This document shows positions 54,721 to 64,000 of a DNA stretch of 64,000 nucleotides, piece after piece; the first letter of the stretch is position 1; each line of letters begins with the position of its first letter. The notes under the pieces are model-generated. The model made no database searches, was not told the origin of the DNA, and saw only the letters and a program-made list of their open reading frames with translations. The position numbers and the translations under genes are program-made. The stretch covers positions 124,001 to 188,000 of the forward strand of contig JAOTOM010004744.1 in NCBI GenBank assembly GCA_034440615.1, given 5' to 3'. This stretch comes from Ashinkailepas kermadecensis (lineage: Eukaryota > Arthropoda > Thecostraca > Neolepadidae).

Positions 54721-55505
54721 CCCACTAGAAAAAACCGATATGGCAGATTCGGACAGTTGATGATGGCCTTCATCTTCTGCCGGTCGTTCCCCACCAATGT
54801 GGCTGCACTCACCGATCCGGGGATGGCACAGGTCCGTGCCCCGAGAAAATCGTGCGCTTTGCCATGGGTAGAGACTGTGGGGTCACATTCTGCGATGAGA
54901 GACATCTGATGTGTATGAGACGCTTCCACTCGCCGATCCAGGGATGGTTCAGATGCGTGCCCCGGGAAAACCGTGCACTTTGCCATGACGTGGGGCGATA
55001 CATTCCACTCTTTGGATGTTCCCTTAGTTAAAATGATCTAGCTACCCACTCCCCCGATTAGCATCATCAATAGATGCAGCGCAGTCTCGACAGGTAAGAC
55101 CGTGTCGACCCAGGCGCCGCGCGCGCCACCTTTCATATCATATTTCTGCTGTATTGATTGGGCGTGCGTCCAATGAATGCAAGTCGGGCGCGGCCGCAGC
55201 GCCGCCCGGCCACAGGCAAAACGATGAATAATTCCAGCCGAAATCTGCGTGGCCATGGGTGTACCGCGACACGGGTCATTAACGTGTAAGTTACGAGTAC
55301 ACCAGTGCGTCGTTCACCTGCAATGTAACGATTGAAACAGGAGTGTGGACGCGCCGCACCAGCCCGCTTCGGCTGCACTGCGCCCGCTTGATTGGAGATT
55401 CGCAGTCGCCATGTCTGTCGCGAGTCGGGCCGGCGCCACCGAAACATGGCCAGGTATGGCCAAACATGGCCACACTCCGAATGGTACAACATAAGCATAT
55501 ATGAA
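54721..55505. other. intergenic, nothing firm
   Basis: Two related stretches of about 100 bp (54815-54905 and 54930-54985) share CCGATCC, GGGATGG, CCCGRGAAAA and GTGC...TTTGCCATG, so there is a small diverged tandem duplication. No gene was recognised. Confidence 0.4.
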
Positions 55506-55512
55506 TGACGAG

Positions 55513-56255
55513 TAGGACAGGACGAGCAGGACCGGACAGGACGAGCAGGGCCGGACAGGACGAGCAGGGCCGGACAGGACGAGCAGGACCGGACAGGACG
55601 AGCAGGGCCGGACAGGACGAGCAGGACCGGACAGGACGAGCAGGACCGGACAGGACGAGCAGGGCCGGACAGGACGAGCAGGGCCGGACAGGACGAGCAG
55701 GGCCGGACAGGACGAGCAGGGCCGGACAGGACGAGCAGGGCCGGACAGGACGAGCAGGACGAGCAGGACCGGACAGGACGAGCAGGGCCGGACAGGACGA
55801 GCAGGACCGGACAGGACGAGCAGGGCCGGACAGGACGAGCAGGACCGGACAGGACGAGCAGGACCGGACAGGACGAGCAGGACCGGAAAGGGCGAGCAGG
55901 GCCGGACAGGACGAGCAGGGCCGGACAGGACGAGCAGGGCCGGACAGGACGAGCAGGACCGGACAGGACGAGCAGGACCGGACAGGACGAGCAGGACCGG
56001 ACAGGACGAGCAGGGCCGGACAGGACGAGCAGGGCCGGACAGGACGAGCAGGGCCGGACAGGACGAGCAGGGCCGGACAGGACGAGCAGGGCCGGACAGG
56101 ACGAGCAGGACCGGACAGGACGAGCAGGGCCGGACAGGACGAGCAGGACCGGACAGGACGAGCAGGACCGGACAGGACGAGCAGGGCCGGACAGGACGAG
56201 CAGGACCGGACAGGACGAGCAGGACCGGACAGGACGAGCAGGGCCGGACAGGACG
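55513..56255. repeat. 19-bp minisatellite, about 39 copies
   Basis: The unit is GGACAGGACGAGCAGGGCC with an A/G alternation (AGGACC or AGGGCC). No frame contains a stop, so about 320-residue frames run on both strands without being genes. A 9-bp partial unit sits near 55756. Confidence 0.97.
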
Positions 56256-56307
56256 GCGCCACCGCTTGTGTTGAGTCGCCGCGATCGCCGCGATCGCCTC
56301 TGGCGCA

Positions 56308-56408
56308 GTGTATGTGTTGTCAGTTGTCGTTGGCGGATGTTGTCAGGTCGTTGGCGGATGTTGTCAGTTGTCGTTGGCGGATGTTGTCAGTTGTCGTTGG
56401 CGGATCGT
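56308..56408. repeat. 23-bp TTGTCGTTGGCGGATGTTG repeats
   Basis: Four imperfect units of GTCAGTTGTCGTTGGCGGAT. Confidence 0.88.
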
Positions 56409-56756
56409 GTGCGATGGGCCGCGACATGGCGCAGCGCTGTCCGAGTCGATGTTGACAGGTGCGGCCGGCTGCAGTATCTGCCGGCTGTATTGATCTGTGG
56501 AATGGAACACAAGTCAAAGGAGGGCGTGTTTGGTGTCCGAGGGTACTGCTCCAGTGTCAACGGTGGAGTCCGCTCAATTGCGGGGAGCACGTACATGGCA
56601 CACAGTACACACGGCCCAGGTCGGAGGGCGGTTTTCGTTTGTATTGCAGTCAATATTGTGGACACCGGACTTTGCTACGAAAGGTTAGTGATACTGTTAA
56701 TATTTAGGCATTTAAAAAGTCGGCTGGCGATCGTACTGTGCTTTATCTCTGCGCTC

Positions 56757-56832
56757 AGGTACACATGCGATTACGTGTACCTTAGGTACACATGCGATTA
56801 CGTGTACCTTAGGTACACATGCGATTACGTAC
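56757..56832. repeat. 27-bp palindromic repeat, three copies
   Basis: The unit AGGTACACATGCGATTACGT is followed by GTACCTT. Each unit begins GGTACAC and ends GTGTACC, so it can fold back on itself. The third copy is truncated. Confidence 0.9.
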
Positions 56833-57304
56833 ATCTGTCAAACGTACATTTGTGTAGACGTGCATTTATGTAGACGTACATTTGCAAACGTACATTTGCG
56901 TTCACTACATGTCAATCTGCTCTTACGAGCATTTGCCGTGCGCATATTTACCATGCGCACGTCTGACAAGCACATCTGCGAATATTACATCCACCATATT
57001 ACATCTGTACTTCATCCATACATCCATATATACATACATACATACATCCATGCTACATTACATTACATGAAGACGCATAACATACATTTGCACAATACAT
57101 GAAGACAACGGGCAGGCCCAAATGAATGCGGGGGGGGGGAGGCGTTATGCAACCTAGGGACACATGTTAATAGTTTAAATTATTGGGAGAGCAATGTCAA
57201 CATTTGGGAGGGGGACAAGTGTCCTCCCAAAAGCATACAAAGCCAAACCCTGAAGACATCGCTTGACGTTCTGACATGTTCTGACGGGAGGCACTGATAA
57301 GTTC

Positions 57305-57760
57305 CCAGGCTCACAGGTACCCCGTTTCATAAGTGCTAACATATGCGAGATTTGTTTCATAAATGCTCAAAGTTACCAGAGAACTTATAAAATACCAGAG
57401 ACAGGGTGAGCTCACAAGTACACCAGCTCATAAGTACCCCGTTTCATAAGTGCTAAAAATAGCTCTGAATTATACCGTTAGATGACATCGTAAACGAAAA
57501 CGTCCCCAGAGCTTACCTGTGTGCCGACAGATGGCAGGAGCATGTGGTGGCTTCATTGCTTCAAAAATGTAAAGTTATATTAGATTAGGTTAGGTTAGGT
57601 TAAGTTATGTTAGGTTTAGTTAGGCTAGGTTATGTATTCAGCCTTTTCATAAATATTGTTTAGCACTTATGAAACGGGTTACTCGTGAGCCCATCCAGCC
57701 ACCGGAAGTTTTGGAGTTATCGGGCAGCTTTAGCACTGATGAGCCAGGGTACTTGTGATA
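57305..57760. repeat. inverted repeats around CCCGTTTCATAAGTGCTAA
   Basis: ACCCCGTTTCATAAGTGCTAA occurs at about 57318-57340 and 57433-57455. The complement TTAGCACTTATGAAACGGGT lies at about 57660-57680, with a weaker form (TTTAGCACTGATGAGCCAGG) near 57728. The layout suggests a foldback element. Confidence 0.7.
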
Positions 57761-57964
57761 CGGACCAGTCTGACGCCTGTTTCTGACGAATCTATCAGTA
57801 ACTTTGGCCTTTCTCGTGTTCCTCGTATGTCGACATAGGGTGCGATTTTGAAGGTGAGCTTCTGTCGAGAACAAATCACTGTCAGCACGGAACAGGAGAA
57901 AGTCTCAATGTTGTGACTGGTATTGACCGAATGCATGACGACATTTCACTGTTGAAGCGCTCCC

Positions 57965-58022
57965 TTCATTTGACCTTGAATTGTGGCTCTTATTAAGCCT
58001 TAATACTTTATGACTTTATGAT
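57965..58022 (+). mobile_element. family A LINE 3' tail fragment
   Basis: GTGGCTCTTATTAAGCCTTAA followed by ACTTTATGACTTTATGA is the last 45-55 bp of the intact LINE, in plus orientation. Nothing else of the element is present, so this is an extreme 5' truncation. Confidence 0.75.
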
Positions 58023-58594
58023 CATACCATTATCCGTCGCCGGGTCGATGGGCTTTCGAATGTCCGCCCCTCAGGTTTTTTCCACGATATTGACCGAATG
58101 AGTAGACGCAGTCACCACATTTTCAGTAGCTTAATATGCATCTGCTTTGCATATTTTGCAGAACTTTCATGTCCAGGTCATCGAAGGTCCTTGATCTAGA
58201 ATGGGTCAAGGGAGTGATGTTCCAAAATATTCCAAGTGGCTCAAATTGGAGTAGTTGCAATACATAAGCACCAAACTCAGAACCTGCTGTTTTTTCATCA
58301 AGACGAAGAAACTCTTGTCTGGAAATGCTCATTAAGGTCAAGGTGGCTGACCTGAGGTCCGGTCGATTCCCGCATATTTTTACCGTATTTAGTGGGAAAA
58401 ATTATATTCTGGACAATTTGTCACGCCAAAAATGATACCGAGCAGGTCATAAGCATCCTGGATCAATATATGTGCCAAAGGTTAATGACATCAAGTCAGG
58501 TCACTTACCAGGCATATTCTCCACAATGGCATCTGATGCATAATGTTGCTGTCCCTCGCTAAGTGATACCTGAATTCGGTTTCAGCGCTGTCTA

Positions 58595-59860
58595 GACATA
58601 AAGACATAAAGACATAAAAGATCAGTGCAACTATGAGCCACAAGGGCCCTTCTTGGTTGCACTTTTGGACACTGAACCAGTTGCCCACCAAATCTGTATA
58701 TCAGCCCTCCCTGGAATACAGAAAAACAAGCCCCTTATTCTTATAATGATTGTCTATGCCGTTTTTAAAGATGTTCAGTGTGTTGCTACTGACAATGGTT
58801 CCTGGCAGCTGGTTCCAGTGTTCGACTACCCTGTTGGTGAAGAAAGACTGTCTTAACCTTGTCCTGCTGTGATTAACTTTAATTTTGAATTGATGACCTC
58901 TAATTGCATCATTTCTGTTAAATTCAAACATTTCCCTGAGATATCCCTGTTCCTGACCATGAACAAATTTAAAGACCTTGATGAGATCTCCTCTCAGCCT
59001 TCTATATCTAAGTGAAAACATATTCAATTTCTTCAATCTTTCCTCATATGCCAGGTTGCCTATACCATTAACCATTTTTGTTGCCCTCTTTTGTACTCTC
59101 TCTAAAAGCCAACAATCTTTCTCATAATTAGGGGACCAAGCTTGGACACAGTATTCTAAATGTGGCCTGACATATGCACAGTAAAGCTTCCTGATGACCT
59201 CCTCATTTTGCATGACACATTCTTCTGTATTGCCCCAAGCATTCTTAGTGCCTTTTTCCTGGCTTCTTTGGTCTGTTCTGATGCCCCCAATTTTGTGTTC
59301 AAAATAACACCTTAGTCCTTCTCCTGCTGAGTCACAGATAATACTTGGCCATCCATCAAGTATGGCACCTTCATATTCTGCCTACCTACATGCATGACTT
59401 TGCACTTATCAAAATTAAACTTCATTTTCCATTTTTCGGACCACTTCACAAGCTCGTCTAAGTCGTTCGGCAGCAAAACCTGCTCATTGTGCCCTGTTAT
59501 TGTCCTAAAGATCTTCAAATCATCCGCAAATTTCAAAACCTTACTGCTTAGGCCACATTCAATGCTATTCACAAATATAATCAACAACATTGACCCCACT
59601 ACCGACCCCTGAGGGACTCCACTAAGAACATTTTGCCATGATGACTTTGTACCATTAAGCATCACTCTCTGCTGTCTATCTGAAAGCCACAACTCTATCC
59701 ATTTTAGGATGTTCAATGCCATGGACCTGAAACGCATCATTAACGTTATGGATTGTAAGGCTTACTAAAGTCAAGATATGCTACATCAACCTGATTTCCC
59801 TGATCAAATTGTTCTGTGGCAAAATTCAAAAAGTCCAAGAGAGTCGTGTCGTGCGACATG
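58595..59860 (-). mobile_element. CR1/L2 LINE family B, 5'-truncated copy
   Basis: The minus strand reads WIELWLSDRQQRVMLNG, SGVPQGSVVGSMLLIIFVNS (motif B), KVLKFADDLKIF (motif C), WKMKFNFDKCKVMHVG, then, after a frame break near 59213-59312, KLYCAYVRPHLEYCVQAWSP, RYRRLRGDLIKVFKFVHGQ and RVVEHWNQLPGTIVS. The 3' end is a TTTATGTC octamer array at 58595-58620. RT motif A is missing or degraded near 59750. Family B has the same layout as family A but clearly different sequence. Confidence 0.88.
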
Positions 59861-61087
59861 AGATTGGATGACAAACGAAGGACCTGAGATGACCTGCCCT
59901 CGTGCAAGCTGAGCTGGTCTTACCTGAGTTGACCTTTCTTATGAATTACTTCCCAAGCAGTGCATATTTAGGCGAAGGCTGAAGATACCGGTGTATCAAG
60001 TTGTGTATTGTCCCAGCGCGACCTGGTATTACGAGGTCAGAAGCTGGGCAGTTTACAAAGATGTTTCAATGTCATATCGGTTCTTCTCGGAACACTATTA
60101 CATACTTCAAAAGTAATGTTTCTGACCTGGTCAAACTTGGCCGTACTTGGCCTGACCACATGGCATGACCTGACTTGACCTTATAAATTTCGGATGTCAA
60201 TCAGATACGAGCATTTGGCTTGAATGGTTCGGTCGGAAGGACCCGATGCACATATATTCACATTTTCTAGGTCATTCCCAAGGTGAAGGTCATATCACTG
60301 GCTTAGCCTATTATGACCTTTAGCGACCTTAACCTGGTCGAAAATTTAGAAATACGAAGGAACTCCTTGAAGTCGGAGGGACCTGTAGCTCATGCATGGG
60401 CGTCTTTGAGCTTCATGGAGGGCCTCTGGGAGCTTTTTAAGATCCGACTGGAAACAGGAGGGCCCCTGAGGGCTGCACATACTCATTGAAGCTGGAGGAA
60501 CCCCTTGCAGCTGGATGGACCTTACTAGCCTCTTGAAGTTGAAGGACCATTTTCAGCTGCATCCTCCTTGGAGGTCGATGCCTCTGGAAGAGTTGGATGG
60601 CCCCTGGAAGGATGAGGGCTCCTGGACAAGTATTCAGTTTCTACATTGGCCTGCCAATTGATGAATGGAACTCATCACCGCAGAAATTATGGAGATTTGA
60701 AGACATTTCTTGTGGAAATGACGAATAAGTTTAAAACAACACACACATAACTGCATAATTTTGCCAATATCCAAGCATGAAGAAATCATCCCCTTCCCAC
60801 TCAGTTTGCTGAACCACACCCCGATCCGATCTGCCCAAAACTCATCTGAGAGATTAAGGTACGCGCAGCGGACCCTTGCCTTCATCTTCCGGTTGTGTGG
60901 CACGGTAAAATAACGCAAAATTGTCTTGCATCACGCGGACGGACATTGTTGCTCCCGTGTGCACGCTCAGTCCGGCTTGTAGCCTTTGTGCGTGCTCGGT
61001 CTATCTTCCCGTCGTCACTGTATGTGCTCAGCCCGTTTTGTCGTTGCCATTGTGCATGCGCGGTTCATTATTCTCCAAGACGAAGAT
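59861..61087. other. intergenic
   Basis: It has TGACCTGACC-type blocks (60120-60190) and a degenerate GGGCCCCTGAGGG/GAAGCTGGAGG region (60360-60630), similar in texture to 49-50.8 kb. No gene was recognised. Confidence 0.4.
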
Positions 61088-61395
61088 CGATCATCAGTGG
61101 TCGAGCTGATGACCAGTGGTCGGGCTGATGACCAGTGGTTGAGCTGATGACCAGTGGTGGGAATGATGACCAGTGGTCGGGCTGATGACCAGTGACTGAG
61201 CTGATGACCAGTGGTCGGGCTGATGACCAGTGGCCGGGCTGATGACCAGTGGTTGAGCTGATGACCAGTGGTCGGGCTGATGACCAGTGGCCGGGCTGAT
61301 GACCAGTGGTTGAGCTGATGACCAGTGGTGGGAATGATGACCAGTGGTCGGGCTGATGACCAGTAACTGAGCTGATGACCAGTGGTCGGGCTGAT
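61088..61395. repeat. 19-bp minisatellite upstream of BTB gene
   Basis: About 16 units of GCTGATGACCAGTGGTCGG and variants (GTTGA, GGGAAT, ACTGA), ending about 215 bp before the BTB start codon. It probably lies in the promoter or 5' UTR. Confidence 0.95.
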
Positions 61396-61609
61396 GGTGT
61401 CGGCGCCGTGGCGTAGTGGTGCCTCACGGTGTGGTCGGCCAGGCCGGGCTGGACCGGCCGGCTGGTACGGCACCGGGCGGGACTCAGCGCCGCTGGCGAC
61501 GCTGGCGACATCTATGCCGTTCGCCGGCGGCGGCGACGCTCGCCAGTTGCCATTCGCCGCTCGGGGAGGAAGGTGGTGGGCGCGGCGCGGTGCGGCGGAG
61601 GGCGCGACC

Positions 61610-62212
61610 ATGACGTCGCTCGGCTCGCAGCACTACTGCCTGCGCTGGAACAACTACCAGTCGAACCTGACGTCCGTGTTCGACCAGCTGCTGCAGAGCG
61701 AGTCGCTGGTGGACGTGACGCTGGCCGTGGCCGGCCGTTCGCTCAAGGCGCACAAGGTGATCCTGAGTGCGTGCTCGCCCTACTTCCAGACGCTGCTCAA
61801 CGACAACCCGTGCCACCACCCGATCGTCATCCTGCAGGGCGTGGCGTTCGCCGACATGCAGGCGGTGGTGCAGTTCATGTACAAGGGCGAGATCCACGTG
61901 GCCGAGCAGCAGCTGCCCAGCCTGCTGAAGGTGGCCGAGACGCTCCGGGTGCGAGGGCTGGCCGACGTGCCGGACGGCGCGGCGTTCGTGCGGCGCGCCA
62001 GCCCCGAGGCGGCCGCGTCCAGCGACGCGTCGCCGTCGCCGCGCGCGCTGGGCACGCCCGAGCTGCTGGAGCCGTGTGCGGAGATGCCGTCGCTGTCGCC
62101 GCCCTCTGGCGCCGGCAGCCCGGCCGTGCAGCTGACCCGCGGCCCACCGCCGCCGCAGGACGTCGCCGACATCAGGCCGGCGATCGCCGAGATGATCAAA
62201 GACGAGGAGCGG
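61610..62212 (+). CDS. BTB/POZ protein gene, first coding exon (bric-a-brac-like)
   Basis: The ATG at 61610 (context GCGCGACCATGA) gives MTSLGSQHYCLRWNNYQSN, and the exon runs 201 codons to GAGCGG/GTGAGT in phase 0. Residues about 6-120 are an arthropod BTB domain of the tramtrack/broad/bric-a-brac group. Motifs are HYCLRWNNYQSNLTSVF, LVDVTLAVAGRSLKAHKVIL, SACSPYFQTLL, HPIVILQGV, VVQFMYKGEIHV and LLKVAETLRVRGLADV. The FDQLLQ, SPYFQTLL and VRGLADV wording is closest, in my reading, to bric-a-brac. The domain mediates dimerisation in nuclear transcription factors. The C-terminal half is a Pro/Ser/Ala-rich linker ending MIKDEER. The DNA-binding exon (zinc finger, psq or HTH) is outside the window, so the exact family member is open. 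Confidence 0.92.
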
Positions 62213-62218
62213 GTGAGT
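62213..62218 (+). promoter_or_regulatory. 5' splice site of BTB exon
   Basis: CGG/GTGAGT is a strong donor matching the end of the conserved coding pattern. Beyond it the frame enters intron and SINE sequence. Confidence 0.75.
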
Positions 62219-62290
62219 GGCGGGCGTGCCGTGACGCGTGACGCCGTGACGCCGTTGTGCTTGGTGTGGCCGTGTTTGTTGTGCGGTGTG

Positions 62291-62440
62291 CGTGTTAGCT
62301 CAGCCGGCGGGGAGTCGGCTCGTGATCGCATGATCGTGGGTTCGAATCCCACAACCGGCATGATTACTGAATCCACCCGCGACCAGCCGGCGTGAGAGGT
62401 TGGCGACGCTGTGTGACCAAGCAGTCGGACGGGTCGTAAA
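62291..62440 (+). mobile_element. tRNA-derived SINE of a second type
   Basis: The head has A-box GTTAGCTCAGCCGGCGG and B-box GGGTTCGAATCCCACAACC, clearly different from the head of copies 1-3. The body from 62375 (ACCCGCGACCAGCCGGCGTG, then GAGAGGTTGGCGACGCT) matches the core of copies 1-3 almost base for base. The acceptor stem does not close, so this is not a functional tRNA. No target duplication was found. It lies in the first intron of the BTB gene, in sense orientation. Confidence 0.8.
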
Positions 62441-63778
62441 AGAGCCCAATATCGGGGTGGTTCTGGCTGGGGAGCTGCCACTGGTTCGGCGAACGCTCTC
62501 TGTGGCATGGCCTGTGCCGCCCTGTTTGGCTGGCTCAGGGCGAGAAAAACAGCCTTGTACTGGTGTTTTGTTCTCCAGAATATCATCCTCTAGTACCTTT
62601 TTGTTGCGAGAATGCTGGACGGTTTCGTTTCTCAATGGAAGGGTGCCAACTTATTGCTGCTTGATGCAATTGTTCAACCCGGTGGGCTGGTATACCTGGG
62701 TTCTCATTCCAACAATATATTGCTTTGTTGTGGAAGAAAACTTCGGCTACATCTCACTCCCCTGATTTGTTTGGGTCCATTTGTTATTCCGACGTCCATT
62801 AGTTTTACACGATGGCTCAAAAGTGTGGTACTTTGACGTCTAAAAAAATTCAAAAAGCATTTCCTGGTACGAAAGGCAAATCAGAATTATCTTCCATCGG
62901 TTTCATGGCCCAAGATTATCCTCTTTAATGCTAGCGTTCCAGGGCGGAACTTTAGCTCGGGGCTGGCTAACCCTGCTCGTCTGGCGGCTTCTGTTCCAGA
63001 CATTCCAAATGACGTTGCGCGACTAAATTTCTGGCGTGGCCTGGGCTCGAACCGCGGTCCATCCGGTTGCCATTCGTCGTTGTCCTCACTGATTGATCCC
63101 TCTGAATGGCAGCACCCAGGACATTGCTCTGTACCCAGTAATTCCCAATTACTAGCAGCAGGACCTTAAGGTGGTGGGGAACGGGTGGGGGTGAGGGGTG
63201 GGGGGTGGGGGAGGGGGGTGGTTGTGGGGGTAAACCAAGCTTCACCAGGTATGCACACTAGGAATTGCAATGAGCGATGCGCAACGGAGGATTTGACGAG
63301 GAACGCACAGCACGGTGATTACATCGGATTAGCGGGTGGTATCTACCGGATTGAGTCAACACCGTCGGCGATGCGGGAGATAAGCTGGGGGCGTGTCAGG
63401 GTCGCCGGGTCTCGTCATGACCCATTTGCGTGTGACCTGAGTGAACATCCACTAGTCAGTGTTTGTTTCGAGAAAATGCGCGTGCTCTTCATCTTTTAGA
63501 CGATTTAAGCGGCATGCAACGCAGTCTGGTGCACTCGACATATGGTCTCATGTGAGTGTGTGAGGAATGGCCGCTGTGTGTGGCATTCACATTTCAAATT
63601 CAGTCATTACTTGATAAACGTCCAACTTATCGGTGTAATGTCTTTCTCAAGAGCGAACAGGCGATCAAAAGAGACAGTTATGCCGCCTGTCTACCCGGAT
63701 GTCACATCCGGCGTAATATGGCGATGGGGTGTGCAGTGGACGTGGCCGTCCACCTCAGCCTGCCTTCCTTGATAGCCT
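62441..63778. other. BTB gene intron 1 (presumed), nothing recognised
   Basis: No second coding exon with BTB-partner domains was found. It contains a G-rich low-complexity run (63176-63232). Confidence 0.4.
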
Positions 63779-63850
63779 CGTTGCTCCTGGTTGCTCCTAG
63801 TTGCTCCTAGTTGCTCCTAGTTGCTCCTGGTTGCTCCTGGTTGCTCCTGA
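63779..63850. repeat. 10-bp TTGCTCCTRG repeat, seven copies
   Basis: Perfect 10-bp units TTGCTCCTGG or TTGCTCCTAG in tandem. Confidence 0.95.
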
Positions 63851-64000
63851 GACAGGCATTACACCGACATGTTGGACATATATCTAGGAGCGTTTGAATC
63901 TGAAATGGAATTACCACGCAAAGCGGCCTTACTACACCGATTCACCAGACACACGCGAAAAATGTTCTTGTACCATTTTTTTTTCGATGTTCGGTGTCCT
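63851..64000. other. window end, nothing recognised
   Basis: Short AT-rich sequence without features. Confidence 0.5.

Noticed and set aside
55291..56455. Ser-Cys-Pro-Ala-Leu and Arg-Ala-Gly-Gln-Asp repeat proteins
   Set aside because: A stop-free 19-bp minisatellite read in all frames; no non-repetitive coding flank.
61429..62241. Arg/Gly/Ala-rich frame overlapping the BTB exon
   Set aside because: Out-of-frame shadow of the GC-rich BTB exon with no domain.
62291..62360. Functional tRNA gene in the BTB intron
   Set aside because: The acceptor arm does not close and the 3' sequence is the shared SINE core.

Overview
This is eukaryotic nuclear DNA and almost certainly arthropod. It has a tramtrack/bric-a-brac type BTB exon, TTAGG-like interstitial motifs, spliced genes with GT-AG introns, GC-rich exons in AT-rich intergenic DNA, and a mixed load of LINEs, SINEs, hAT-type MITEs and minisatellites. 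A crustacean such as a barnacle would fit, but the sequence alone cannot fix the species. No rRNA gene, functional tRNA gene, CRISPR array or prokaryotic operon was seen.

Layout. 0-2.5 kb: GC-rich minus-strand ORFs, one with broken SGNH-hydrolase-like sequence. 2.5-9.5 kb: two decayed R2-type LINEs (RT plus zinc knuckle plus restriction-like endonuclease), a candidate solo LTR, an I-clade-like LINE with RNase H, and a detached C2H2 N-terminus. 10-19 kb: microsatellite, two more decayed I-like LINE copies, a gag-like ORF1 remnant split by a hAT MITE. 19-27 kb: AT-rich DNA, dispersed repeats, an 18-bp and a 63-bp minisatellite, and a tRNA-derived SINE. 27.3-29.4 kb: a probable DNA transposon with about 285-bp inverted repeats around a frameshifted ORF. 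29.8-38.3 kb: the three 3' exons of a plus-strand coiled-coil protein gene. Its introns carry a 33-bp minisatellite full of splice-donor sequences, a CR1/L2-type LINE with both ORFs intact and two 5' promoter-like monomers, a SINE, and a tandem array of decoy 3' splice sites. 38.5-39.5 kb: an intronless GLRX3/PICOT gene convergent with it. 40-48.8 kb: dispersed repeats, a SINE, and remnants of two CR1/L2 families. 49-56.3 kb: GC-rich degenerate repeats, a second hAT MITE and a 19-bp minisatellite. 57-60 kb: inverted repeats and a second CR1/L2 remnant. 61-64 kb: first coding exon of a BTB protein gene, with a promoter-proximal minisatellite and a second kind of SINE in its first intron.

Host genes supported here are few: GLRX3, the coiled-coil gene and the BTB gene. 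The rest is mainly a record of transposition. The points most worth following are the long-TIR transposon with an unassigned protein, two SINE types that share a 3' core under different tRNA-like heads, and the coiled-coil gene whose introns hold arrays of duplicate splice sites.
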